Assembly (NCBI GenBank): GCA_023055425.1
Contig: JALGPY010000004.1
Location: 59,295,718-59,359,717, forward strand
Source of the DNA: Linanthus parryae
Lineage: Eukaryota > Streptophyta > Magnoliopsida > Ericales > Polemoniaceae
Direction of reading: 5' to 3'
DNA length: 64,000 bases
The notes below the pieces were generated by a model. The model ran no database searches and was not told the DNA's origin. It saw only the letters and a list, made by a program, of their open reading frames with translations. Below, one piece after another: positions 44,425 through 55,202 of this stretch (position 1 is its first letter; each line of letters begins with the position of its first letter). The position numbers and the translations under genes were made by a program.

Positions 44425-45696
44425 TGATAGTGTGAGTATGCAGATGTTAATGCAGCTAAGATACTCTATACGGGGGGGGGGGGGGGGGGGGGGGGGGTTG
44501 AATAGAGTATGCCAACTTTTTGTAAAACTTGCTAGGAAGATGAAAACTTGTGCAAACAGTGAAGGTCAAGACCTTGAAAACTAGTTCAAGCCCTTGGAGA
44601 GGATGAAGATAGTATGAAGCAAGTATGCCTTTTTCAAGGCCTTGAAAACAAGTTCAAACCCTTGAAAAATAGACAGTTTTTTGTGCTGCAAAAGCTTATG
44701 AAAAAGAATGAACTGAAAATGGCAATGAAAAGTGATTTGTAAAGTTCAGTTCACTTGGACCTAAGTCTCTACCCTAGGGATTAGATCCCTACAGGATATT
44801 AAACTCAATTCTTATTAATCAATAGCTAAGCCCTAGAACTCAAGCCCAGAGAATTCCCCTTACTCTGTTACAGCTTGTGGTTTTCCCTAACCTGTCTAGT
44901 ACCTGCTCTAGCTAACTGATTAACTAAGAATAATCTACTGATCACTTTAAACAATTCTTTGAGAATAGATGTAGAGAAAATATAGAAAATTATCTACCAA
45001 TATATCTCAATAGAGAAGTACACTTAGAGTAGAAAAACAGCAGTGAAAATGCAGTGAACTTGTCTCTTACTTTTGCTCGTTGATTCTCGTATATTGTTGC
45101 TTCAAAGTGCGCTCTATTTAAACTGTTTCAAGCTCTACAAATCTTCCCAGATTTTCAGCAACAACTTTCTATTTTGTAGGCAACATCGTTGACTCTCTTT
45201 AACAGCCTTCTACAACGGATAGTTGATCACAATATTCAGAGATATTGTTGTGATCTTGTCCATAAGCAATTCGAGAAGCTGTCATGAGTCTCTGATTGAT
45301 CACAAGATCAAAATATCAAACTATTTCCAAATCTGCACAAATTCAGTTTAGGAAAAAATCCTGCAAATATTGGAAACAAAAATTCATGCAAAATTAAGGT
45401 CAAACATATACTATTCTATGATAAAAACATGTTAGTATAATTTTTCTTTCATCATATAATAACAGTGAATCAAACGTATGAAATATAGAGAGGGAATCAA
45501 CTCAGAGAGTTTACAGAAAACTCCCCCTGAGAGTTAGCACACAGCTTAAGCAGCTTCAAGGCTTTGAATCCAGTTTCAAGGCCTTGAAAATCGTTAAACT
45601 ATTTCAAGCCTCTGAGACTGATTCAAGGCTTTGAAATATGATTCAAGGCCTTGAAATATCTGAGCTATTCCAAGCCTTGCACAACCTGATCTTACA
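44425..45696 (-). repeat. 3' LTR of element B
   Basis: 1272 bp, element strand TGTAAGATCAGG .. CACTATCA. The U3 palindrome array at about 45555-45680 is centred at 45561, 45581, 45609, 45628 and 45648. Near the other end a 26-G run (44472-44497) lies between ATACTCTA and TAGAGTAT, forming a hairpin. Confidence 0.88.
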
Positions 45697-45710
45697 GTCT
45701 CCCCCTTGAT
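45697..45710 (-). other. Polypurine tract of element B
   Basis: ATCAAGGGGGAGAC on the element strand, immediately before the LTR start TGTAAGATC. Confidence 0.85.
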
Positions 45711-45949
45711 GAAAGACAAAACCAAATTCTGTTTGATCATTAGTCTCTGCAAAATAAACTGATTAGTTAACAATTAAAAAAACAGTAAAAGATCCAACTT
45801 ATTTATAACACAACTAAAACAGTTCAGCAAATAGAAAATAAACCTAGAAATAGAAACCACTAAAATCCTAGAATTGTCTCCCCTTTTTTATGTTTCATCA
45901 AAAAGATATAAGATGTTTGATCAAGAGTCAGGAAAATTTTGAAAACTTT

Positions 45950-47504
45950 AAAACTTTGAAGAAGAGAGAATGGTGAAGAAAGAGTAGGCAAGATTTAGGG
46001 GTTGGATCTTCATCATCATCCTGATCTCCTTCCTCTTTCTCATTGTCTTCTTCATCAGTTTTGTCCTGCACTTCCTGTTCCTGTTTATTCCCACCAGCAA
46101 AGATTGCTTCTTCAGTCTTGTCCTTTGCACCAGCCTTAGGAGATTTATTTTTCTTCTTCAGGGTAATCAGCAGATCATCTGAGTCAGGGCTATTGGCTTC
46201 ATCTTCTTCCTGTGAGGCCTGTTATGCTACCTGCTTTCCCTTATCTGAAACTGGAGTTACCTCTTCCTGTTCTGAATACTCACTAGGAAAATCCTTGTCA
46301 GTGTCTCTTTTCTTTGTACCTTCAACATCCTCAGGAACATTAAGCAAAGTCATGCTTCTGAAGATGCTTTCCACCATGTACTTGACTTGCCCAATTTCAA
46401 TTTCCAGTCCAAAAACAGTTGCTTTGAAATCCTCTTGTCCAACTTTGAACCATCAAGTCTCTGATTTTCTGTTGGCTGAGAAGTCTGACTTGAAGTGGGA
46501 GTCAAGGTCTTGGGCTTAGGAAACTTCTTTGCACCTAGGTTCTTTAGTCAAAGCTGAGTAAAGCTTCCAAACCTTTTCTTTTGTTTTTACCACTCCAATG
46601 TTCTCAAAGGCTTTCTCATTAAGTAATCAAAATCCAGATGTGACTGATTCCTCTCCAGTAGTTCGAATCTCAAAGTGTTCAAAAAATAAAGTGAGCAAGT
46701 TTGCATAGGGCAGAGGGTGAATTCTTTTACTGGTAAGGCTAAAAAGCATATGTTCAATCACTAGTTTTGGAAGATCAATCTCATAGCCATGCATAACCTT
46801 ATACATGATGTGCAGCATTCTCTCCGTCGCCAATTCTCTAGAGTGCTCTCTGGGAATGATGCACCTAACCAGGATGGTATGAAGGAATTAGACTTCAACA
46901 TTTAACACTGAATGTGTTAACTGTTTGGCTGAGGTTGAGATGTTTGGAAGAAAGAACTAATCTTTGGCTAGCTTCAGGGTCTCTGACTTTGGTGGATGGT
47001 TGCTAGTGTCATATCTCTTTGGACATCCTAGCACATTGGCAACCTCAGAGTGATCCAATTCAATTACTATCCCAGCAACTTTATAATTGATCACCAAACG
47101 TGCAGATCTCTTAACTCGGGGCAAATTCAGGTAGAAGAGTCTGGTGAGTTTAGGGTAGGCAAATTCTTTAGGATTCAGCATACACCACAAAGAACTCTTC
47201 TTCAACATAGAGATGTACTTAAGTTTCATGTGTTCCACCACATGCTTATTGACCATACTACGGAAACCAATAAATCTTGAAGCAAAACCATCTAACCACT
47301 GACCATTAGAGATGTTTGAGACAAACCAAGTCTCATCTGGGGCTGAGTTCTTTGTTGAGCCTTGTGAATAGATCTGCAGTGCCTTCTCCAATAGACCTTC
47401 TATTTGTGCTTCTTTCACCTTTCCGTTACCCTTTCTGCCTGAGTTGCTTTCTTCTTTAGCTTCTTTGAACTAGTAGGCTCTAGTTGCTTTTCTGTAATAG
47501 CTTT
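45950..47504 (-). pseudogene. Third ORF of SIRE element B, 3' portion
   Basis: Continues from 57317 after the C insertion. A Lys-rich segment is followed at 47418-46957 by WLDGFASRFIGF, LTRLFYLNLPRVK and VAGIVIELDHSEVANVLGCPKRYDT. A TAG follows at LAKD. At 46833-46627 come MYKVMHGYEIDLPKLVIEHML and LPYANLLTLFFEHF, and an acidic tail (DEEDNEKEEGDQDDDED) ends near 45960. It matches the element A copy throughout. Against the Athila A1 third ORF the most telling match is GYEIDLPKLVIE with GVRINIPKLIWE. The function is unknown. Confidence 0.78.
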
Positions 47505-48458
47505 TGATAACGCCCAAATAGGGGTTATTTTATAGCCTGAAAAGATGTGTATGTGTGCTGGAAAGCCGCGTTTTAGCCAGAATTCACCTTCGGAAAGCCT
47601 CGGTTTTAGGAACGAGACGTTTATTTGCTCTTCGTGAATTTCTGCATGTTTCGTACTTTTATTGGATATGATCGCGGGTTTTTTCATGTTTTTACAAGAA
47701 CAGTTCCGGAAAGCGCATTGGGATGCGTGCCGAGACAGAATCGGGATCGCCTTGGGAAACGTGCAGAAAATGCTCGAAGCAGGATTTGACCGAGACTGGT
47801 TCAAGGGAGAGCGGAATGGAAAACGGAAAGACTGCAGGAAAAACGAGCAGTGAAAACCGACCGAGGAAGCTGAAAATTCCAAAACCGAGAATCACCGGGA
47901 TGCGCTCGGTTGACAATATCTTGAGCTTGACTTGGAGTTTTGAAGTGAAACCTGGGGCAAAAGAACGAAGACGTCAAGGGCTTTCAGAAAATAGGTTATA
48001 ATGCTGAAACGGAGTCCGGTCGAAAAACCGACTTCCGTCAAGTGTGGGTCCCAGTCAGGCCACGCCCGAGTAAGGAGTCTCGGTTTCCGGTATCCAGAGT
48101 CCGGAGCAACTATTTCAGGTTCGTGACGATTTCCGGGACAGTTTTGGCCTAGGGGTATTTTGGTCATTTTGGCACCGGGCCCGGGTTTCCGGAGTCAAGT
48201 TCAGATTTTGTCTCCCAAATTCAGTCAGCAGTTTTCCTATGGCCAGAGCCAAGATTGGACAGAATTTGGAGCGATTTTGACCCAGGGGTATTTTCGTAAT
48301 TTTGATAAGTTTCGGGTCAAAACGTAAGACGGGAACACGGGAAAGCAGGAAGACACCGAGGAAGGAAAACTGGAGATTTCAGGCAGAAGAGTGGGACCCA
48401 GGAGACCCAAACGGGCCCACCAAAGGACCAAGCAGGGCCACCACCACCACCCCCTGCT

Positions 48459-48579
48459 TGCGTATATACGCAGGCAGGGAAGGTGGAGGTGGGTGGATTT
48501 TGGGCCCCTGGTTGAGTATATACGCAGCCTTGAGTATATACGCAACCTTGAGTATATACGCAACCCTGCGTATATACGA
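48459..48579. promoter_or_regulatory. Palindrome array TGCGTATATACGCA in left LTR of C
   Basis: One TGCGTATATACGCA at about 48459-48472, then four units (GAGTATATACGC or GCGTATATACG) starting at 48514, 48532, 48550 and 48568, exactly 18 bp apart. They lie about 85-200 bp upstream of the TATA box. The right LTR (56157-56293) has two units in the first group rather than one. Confidence 0.8.
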
Positions 48580-48662
48580 AGCCAGTTTGATTTTTTTTCC
48601 GAGTCGGTGGACCGATGGCACTTTCCGTAATTTCTGGCGCACGCGTTTCGGGAAAAATAGCA

Positions 48663-48672
48663 CTATTTAAAG
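48663..48672 (+). promoter_or_regulatory. TATA box of C LTR
   Basis: CTATTTAAAG, repeated at 56324-56333. It is followed about 30 bp later by GACAGCATACAATACACAG, a plausible transcription start region. Confidence 0.6.
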
Positions 48673-49661
48673 ACTCGTCCAGACTCGTTTTGAGACAGCA
48701 TACAATACACAGAAGACAAGACACAACACAAGACAGCACAACCGAAGGAGAAGACAGAGCATCCCCGGAGAGCACGGAAACGTGAATCCAGATTCGAAGA
48801 CCCGTTTGCTCTTCTTCTCTCTCATTCAAAAAACTTTGTTATTTCGTTATGAGTTCTAGTAGCTAAACTTTTACCTAGGTTCTCGGTGAACCTAGGGTTT
48901 CGTTTTGATATTAGTTCTACGTTTTGACTATGAATTCATGATCGTACTATCTTAATATCAGCAGCTTTATCCGTTATTCTGTCTTTGAATTTTACTGTTT
49001 ATGCATGATCGGAGTCGCGAACCAGAATTGATACAGACCCGAGCCGGTAGGTGAAAACGTCCGGTTAGGGTTAGGAAGAGAAGACAAAATTTAGCACCTT
49101 ACCCCGATGGGCCGACTAGCGAAGGGGAGTTAGGACTAGCCTGAAATCGTTGAGACCAACTGTTAGAGAATCTGACCCGGGCCATCAGGACAGGTTAGAA
49201 ACCCTAGCAGCCTTAGAACGAGACTGCAGACTTAAGCAGCTTAACAAGAATCCGACAGTCTGCAGGATTGTGATAACGTGCAAGAAAAGAAAAGATACTG
49301 CACAATTGGTACGTGGCACGGATAACGAGACTGCTGTGTGTTTTCATGTCAAACATAGAACGAAAATCTGAAGAGACCTTAGGGGATCTCGGGACCTAGT
49401 ATCTCAAACCTTAGTTTTACAATCTTAAGATTATTCAGAAAACCTTCACAAAAAGATTTACGTTTCAATTATTTACTTTCAGTACTTAGTTAGTAAGCAA
49501 AACCTCAAACTATTCCTCCTTTTTACACTCTGTTCGTTAAAACTGATTACTAGAAAAACCTGCAAAGTCCCTGTGGAATCGATAAACCGAGTCGAAAATA
49601 CTCTCTATATTACTTGATTCGTATACTTGCGAATAGTACGCTAAATTGCGCGTCAAGTTTT

Positions 49662-49679
49662 TGGCGCCGTTGCCGGGGA
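49662..49679 (+). other. Primer-binding site of C (tRNA-Asp type)
   Basis: TGGCGCCGTTGCCGGGGA, six bases after the LTR end. Identical to the A1 primer site. Confidence 0.92.
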
Positions 49680-49716
49680 CTTTTTAGGGTTTATTTAGTA
49701 GTTCGAATTAATTTTC

Positions 49717-49719
<3 letters not shown>

Positions 49720-49754
<35 letters not shown>

Positions 49755-49772
49755 TTTTTGTTTTTTTTTTTC
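49720..49772 (+). repeat. Poly-T tract in the leader of C
   Basis: Long T runs (over 30 T, interrupted by A and G) between PBS and gag. This is simple sequence and its length may be unreliable. Confidence 0.8.
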
Positions 49773-49809
49773 GTAATCTCACTGCTCTTGAGAACTCTAC
49801 TTATTCAGG

Positions 49810-51457
49810 ATGGGCGACAATACCGAGAGAACGCCAGAACTGCCCGAGACACGTACTCCAGCCGAGATGGCTCGGTACATCGAGGATCTGATCGCAGCAG
49901 GATTCGCTGCCCGGAGCAACCAGAGGACATACAACCGGTCTAGGAAGGCGTTGGTGGAGAATTTTGAAGTCCCCACGGGGGGGCATGAGCGGGCTATTGT
50001 GGTGCCCGAGATCACCGCAGAACACTTTGACATCAAACCCTCATCCATCCAGACGGTTCAGACCCTCTGTCCATTCCATGGCAAAACTGACGAAGACCCG
50101 AACGACTTCATCGGGAAGTTCGAGGACTACTGCAACAAAGTCCGGTATAAGGGAGTTGGAGCCGAGGAGCTCATGCTAATACTCTTAACATACTGCCTGT
50201 ACGGAGTGGCCAACGACTGGCTCGAATCCCGACCACCCAGATCGATCACTACATGGGAAGGATGCGTCACAGCTTTTCTTGCCAAATTTTACCCCGCCTC
50301 CCAGGTCATCCAGTTACAAAGCGAGATTCTGTCATTCAAGCAGAAGACAGGGGAGACGGTGGTAGACACATGGGACAAATTTGTTGAGATTGGTGAAAAA
50401 GTGCCCAAACCACGGTTTTGGAGACCCGAAGATCCTGCAGGTATTCTACCATGCCCTAGACAGGGAGAATGCTGACAGGATTGACAGAGAATCCGGAGGA
50501 AGCTTCCTGTACCATGTGGACAAAGACGGTGCCTATGAGTTGATGATGCAATTAGCCAAACAGGACACTCGCTTGTTTGATGATCGCAGGATCACCGCCC
50601 GAGCTGAGCCCGTAGAAGACGACCGGATAGACAATCTGGCCAAGATCGTTCAAGATTTGGTCAAGAAGGTTTACTTAGAAAAGAAGACTGTTGCGGCAGT
50701 AGACAGACCAAATTTGGACACAGCCATTGAGGGGCTCGGAAACGAAGATTCCAATTACGTACAGCAGCAGTGGGACCCGAGCCGGTACAGACCGGGCACG
50801 AGAGATCATCCCGGGTTCCGGTACGAAAACCCAAATTCTGCAATTTATATACCGGGGTTCCAGCACAGGCCACTAGCCCAGCAGGCTGCACCGGCCCAGC
50901 AGGTTCAGTCAGGCCCATCTGCACAACAATACAACGCTCTGATGAAGGAGATCAAGTCCATGTTCCAGACCATGGAGTCCCGATTCAAGCACATGGATGC
51001 CCTGACAGCCGACATGCAGACGACCAAAACATCACTGCGCGCATTGGAGGAACAAGTAGGGCAGTTAGCACAGCAGCTAACTGAAAGACAGCCAGGAAAC
51101 TTACCCTCAACCACAGTGAATAATCCACGTGCTCAGGTCAATGCCATCACCACTCGGAGTGGATTAGCACTACAGGATCCGCCGTATCCTAGCCATGCAC
51201 GTGCAGAAAAGTCGAAGGAAATCGAGCGCGAAGTATTTAGCCAGGATAGCAGCTCAGCCGACCGCCCCCAGCCGAAGGGCTCGGTTGAGCAGGATGCAGT
51301 GCAGAACGAGAAGGAAGCAGAAACGGTACCTGTCTCTAAGGAGGTTCCGTATCCTTTGAAGACACAAAAGAGGGATGATAGCAAGGACTACGCCAGATTT
51401 CTCGAGATTTTCAAACAGCTGAAGATCAACATACCCTTTGCGGAGGCGTTGGCATAG
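49810..51457 (+). pseudogene. gag: Athila-like gag of C
   Basis: ATG at 49810 (MGDNTERTPELPETRTPAEMA). The first frame carries VVPEITAEHFDIKPS, LLTYCLYGVANDWL and FLAKFYPASQVIQLQSEILSF. A one-base shift near 50379-50395 moves the frame to CPNHGFGDPKILQVFYHAL, which continues through a coiled segment (MKEIKSMFQTMESRFKHMD) and [22 protein letters not shown] to [13 protein letters not shown] at 51455-51457 follows where A1 has a Gln codon before [12 protein letters not shown]. It encodes the particle protein. Two lesions make it inactive. Confidence 0.87.
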
Positions 51458-52240
51458 ATGCCCACTTATGCCAAGTTCCTCAAAGATATTTTGTATGGAC
51501 AGAATAGTATGAGCGATTTCGAGACAATAAATCTGACGGCAGAAGTGAGCAACTGTGTGAAGAATGGGCTACCGAGGAAGAGGAAGGACCCTGGCAGTTT
51601 TGTCAAACCGGTGACCCTAGGTAATGCTTACACAGGAAAGGCTCTGTGTGACCTAGTGGCCAGTATCAATCTGATGCCTTTGTCGATTTTCAAAACATTG
51701 AAAATCGGTAAACTCAGGCCCACCAGAATCAAGCTGCAAATGGCGGACAGATCCGTGAAGCAGGCTTACGGAGTTATTGAAGATATTCTGGTGAAAGTCG
51801 GAGAATTGATTTTTCCGGCAGATTTCGTAATTCTGGATATGGAGGCAGGAGACGTACCACTCATTCTGGGCAGACCGTTTTTGGCCACTGGAGAAGCCAT
51901 GATAAACTGCAAGAGCGGAGAACTGACCATGCAAATCAATGAAGACAAGGTGAAGTTCAACGTTTTCAAAAATCTGCAACTACCGAATTATTACGAGCAT
52001 GAAGACATCTTCGCAGTGGAGGTAGTCGAAGAAGCCTGGGAAAACGAATAGCTGGATGAGCTATGGGCAGAGATTGATAGACTGGACAGAGAGAACGAGG
52101 AGAGATTCCAGGAGGAGCAGGCCATGCAAACTGAAAACCGGACCACTTTACAGTTGGACGAAAAAGGTGGACATAAATTGGCCCTGGTCCCGTCACTCAA
52201 GGAGCCACCGACCAGAGAGGTTAGACCGCTCCCGAGCCAT
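51458..52240 (+). pseudogene. Athila-like protease region of C
   Basis: Frame from MPTYAKFLKDIL. The protease site reads KALCDLVASINLMP, with Val in place of the Gly of the usual D-L-G-A-S. The flap-side motif [17 protein letters not shown] is present. A TAG at 52049-52051 interrupts the frame, which continues to LKEPPTREVRPLPSH, corresponding to [12 protein letters not shown] of A1. There, near 52240, it jumps to integrase. The protease would cut the gag-pol polyprotein. The Gly-to-Val change should abolish activity. Confidence 0.83.
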
Positions 52241-52501
52241 CAAACTTCAGCACAGACAAAGAAGTTTCAAGTAGGTCAGAAAATATGTCTCTGCGATTCT
52301 CGGAAACAGTTTTTACCGGGAAAATTGAGATCTCGGTGGTCAGGACCGTTTATCATCAAAGAGTTACTTTCATGGAATGCATTTGAATTGGAGAATCTGC
52401 ATGACAGTACAACTTGCAGGGTGAGCGGAAACCGGGTCAAGCCATATCTCGGCCCGGGAGCAGACGTCAAGGTAGACCCTGGCGGTTTTGACGTCCCTTG
52501 A
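52241..52501 (+). pseudogene. Integrase C-terminal tail of C after internal deletion
   Basis: Same frame as the protease. It encodes KKFQVGQKICLCDSRKQFLPGKLRSRWSGPFIIKEL, then NRVKPYLGPG and a stop at 52499-52501. It aligns with the last about 80 residues of A1 integrase ([29 protein letters not shown], split here). Roughly 2.4-2.5 kb encoding RT, RNase H and the integrase core is missing relative to A1. Confidence 0.85.
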
Positions 52502-52510
52502 GCAAACATG

Positions 52511-52570
52511 AGGTAACTGGGTCTGGCCGTCGACCGTAAATTACAAGCGCTGGTTGGGAGGCAACCCAAC
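52511..52570 (+). other. Conserved hairpin just downstream of pol in C
   Basis: GGTAACTGGGTC, CCGTCGACCGTAAATTACAA, GCGCTGGTTGGGAGGCAACCCAACG. Stem GTTGGG/CCCAAC. Matches the A1 module at 18411-18471 in sequence and position. Confidence 0.78.
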
Positions 52571-52739
52571 GTAGTAAGTTTAAATTATTTCAGGTTTATT
52601 TTCAGTTTTGAATTTTGAGAGAGGTAAGATGAGTGGGTATTGACTTTGAATTGAGCGTGTGCAGATACAGCAAAACAGAGAACAGGCAGAGAAAGGGAAA
52701 GAGGAAGAAAGAGAAAAAAAAATTAATTCAAAAAAATAC

Positions 52740-53065
52740 TCTGCTGGTTGCGTATATACGCAACCCTGTGTATATACGCAACCAGGGGAGAATTGTTTTC
52801 CAAAAAAAAAAAAAAGTTTACCTGCTGTTTGCGTATATACGCAACCCTGCGTATATACGCAGACAGCAGCGAAAATCTGGAATTTTGGAAAAAAAAAAAG
52901 AAAAATTTATTTTTGTTGCTGCTTGCGTATATACGCAGGGTTGCGTATATACGCAGCCAGTAGTGAAAATATGGATTTAAAAAAAAAAAAAAAACAACTT
53001 TTTCAAAATGCTCCCTGGTTGCGTATATACGCAGGGTTATACGCAGGCAGAAGAAAATTTTTTTT
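52740..53065. repeat. Internal tandem hairpin modules of C
   Basis: Four modules of about 80-95 bp. Each has two TGCGTATATACGCA-type units 18 bp apart (starts near 52749/52767, 52830/52848, 52924/52942 and 53020 with a partial partner), set between inverted CTGSTG/CAGCAG-like arms and followed by a poly-A or T run. The whole pair can fold into a long stem, for example CTGGTTGCGTATATAC against GTATATACGCAACCAG at 52744-52783. The same palindrome is in the LTRs. Confidence 0.85.
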
Positions 53066-55186
53066 TTTTTTTTCGGACAGCAGCACGTTTTTGCCACATT
53101 TTTCTCTCTCTACCTCCATACAAAGATCCGTGGAGTTTGAAGCGAATTCAGAAAATTTCGTAGAAGGAAGGCAGAGTTTCAAAATCTTGAAGAATCGACC
53201 CCGGTGTGTTCTGGCACACTCGACCGTCACAGGGACTCGTACGAGTTGGGGATTTTTCAGGAACAGTTTTTCTGCAGAACAAAGCAATCGACCCGGTGTA
53301 CGAAAGTATACTCGACCATATGGGAGCACATTGTCAAACACAATGGTGCTCGGGGATTGCACAAGCACACATAAGAGCCTGGAAGGTTGACAACTTCCGT
53401 TGAGAAATTTTCTGACGACCGGTCAACGGTCCTTCTCCACCGTGATCTGCGAAAAGTTCCGCACCTGTAAGAACTGACTCCGTGTGCACAGGTTCAATTT
53501 CTGTCTCTCGCTTTATTTTTCTGCATATGCTACCAGTTGTTCCCATTCGATGAGGCAAGCCAGCTCATTCAATCCAGATTATATGTCTGATGATTAGTAC
53601 CATGAGGGCATGGCACCATCCAGTGTGGGGGTGGTGGCGTTGTAACTGCATAACGTTTTATTAAAAAAAATTGTAAAAAAAAATAATAAAATTTTAAAAA
53701 TTGAAAATTTTGAGACTGGGTGAAGGATTTAGCTTAAAACTGGAGAGAGCTTAATGATAGAAAATTTCCCGAAGTGAACGAACTTAGGTGAGGAAGAGCT
53801 GCGAGATCTGTCTAGGGGAGTTAATAGAGCCAATACACTTCAGAAAACGCAAGTATCTGTCTCCCGAGCAATGTATCCGACTAGCTGCCAGACCACCGTC
53901 ACCAGGTAGTCGTCAACCCGCCATCACGGTCACCACATCATTTGGTGGAGTGATAGGCCATAGGGGACCTCACGTCCTGTCTCGCGCCTTAGGTCCACTA
54001 GTGAGCCCCATTGATCCATTAATCCTTTTCTTGGTAACCGTTTGACCTAGGAAGCCGTTTTTTGATACTCGCATCATTGTTAGTATTTTGACCTTTCCTA
54101 CGCGTCATGGCACGAGGGAGTTGAGTCGAGGGGGATTTTATGGGGTAGAGCAGAATTGTCATATTTGATAGTGGATGATCTTTATTTTTATATTTGAGGG
54201 TGTGTAAGGGTGAGATAGTGACGGCAGCACACTTCGGTGTGGCGGTGACTCACGATATTACACCGTGAGCACAGGAGGAGAGCCGTAGTGCGTAAATTTT
54301 CTGCACGACATGGGAAACTTTGGGTTGACAGGGTTATTGGAGGACGCGCTGTGCAATTTAGACATCATTGCAGTGAGGAGGATTGGTTGGAAAAGCGCGA
54401 TTATTTTACAGATTGACTACATGGTTCGAAATTAGTGTGGGGGTGGTCGTTTCAGATTTTATTTCAGTATTTTACTGCCACCCCACGTTTTTGGTTTATC
54501 ATAGAGTTGGCCTGGTTTATATTGTTTATTGTGTTGCCCCAAAAAAAAAAAAAAAAAAAAAAAAAAACGAAAAAAAGTATCAAAGGCAGAAAATTCAGGG
54601 TGCTTGATTGATTCAATTTCAAAACGTCAGGCCGACAATTTTTATCACAGTATCACATTCGTTCACAGTTGTGGCCGCGAGAACGGCAGTTACACTGGGA
54701 CTGCGGAAATTGAGTGTCTAGAATCTTAGGTGATTTGGGTCAATTTCTATCATCTTGGTGAGGGAGTGTGAGATTGGGGTATGTGTGAGTGTGCTGTGAC
54801 GTTTAGGACATCGCTTCTAAATGACTTATCCTACCGTCCCAAAGCCGGCAGATTTACATTACACCCGGAGAAAAGCACGGTAGGTGTGCGTTAGGGATAC
54901 GCTCGGTTTGCGTGCAAAAGCAGAAGTATGAGGTGTTCGTGCTTGTTCCTAACCTAGGCTGGCCGCGAGTTCTTCCGATCACCGCAGTTTATGGAATTTA
55001 GGGGAATATGAGAACTTGATGATGTCCAGTTTGACTTGAAGAGATTGTCAAGTCTCACCAAAAATATACAATGTTTTTATCATAATAATACTGTTTTTAA
55101 ATAAGTGCATTTACACCGCTCTGGATTGATTCGGGATAGTATGCATTGGTAGTATATTGCTGGAGTTTGCTCGGGACGCGCAAAGT
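53066..55186 (+). other. 3' non-coding region of C
   Basis: About 2.1 kb without a credible gene. Extra PPT-like motifs AGTGTGGGGGT lie at 53622-53632 and 54434-54444, each followed by an A-rich run (53666-53700, 54540-54567). The blocks at 53900-54300 are conserved with A1 14486-14890. The third ORF found in A1 is absent. Confidence 0.7.
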
Positions 55187-55188
55187 TT

Positions 55189-55202
55189 AGTGTGGGGGTA
55201 TT
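55189..55202 (+). other. Polypurine tract of C
   Basis: AGTGTGGGGGTATT directly precedes the 3' LTR TGATAATGCCC. Its core 11-mer is identical to the PPT core of A1. Confidence 0.88.

Larger units (their letters stand above)
47505..49655 (+). repeat. 5' LTR of element C
   Basis: 2151 bp, TGATAACGCC .. GCGCGTCA. Terminal hairpin ATAACGCCC-AAATA-GGGGTTAT (47507-47528), palindrome array (48459-48579), TATA box (48663-48672). The U5 end has AAAGTCCCTGTGGAATCGA, a diverged form of the A1 U5 motif. Open frames inside it (for example at 47662-48001 and 48302-48670) are repeated in the other LTR and have no recognisable product. Confidence 0.93.

Noticed and set aside
44472..44497. Run of 26 G as a special G-quadruplex signal
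   Set aside because: The length differs widely from the sister LTRs (9 and 10) and such runs are prone to sequencing and slippage error. Only the flanking stem is conserved.
48514..48579. CRISPR-like regular repeats of 18 bp
   Set aside because: Units are contiguous palindromes without unique spacers, inside a plant LTR and without cas genes.
47662..48829. Several overlapping open frames on both strands in the C LTR
   Set aside because: They recur in the other LTR (55360-56490), partly translate the palindrome repeats (for example repeated CVYTQG or YIRSLE), and match no protein family. They are a by-product of GC-rich LTR sequence.
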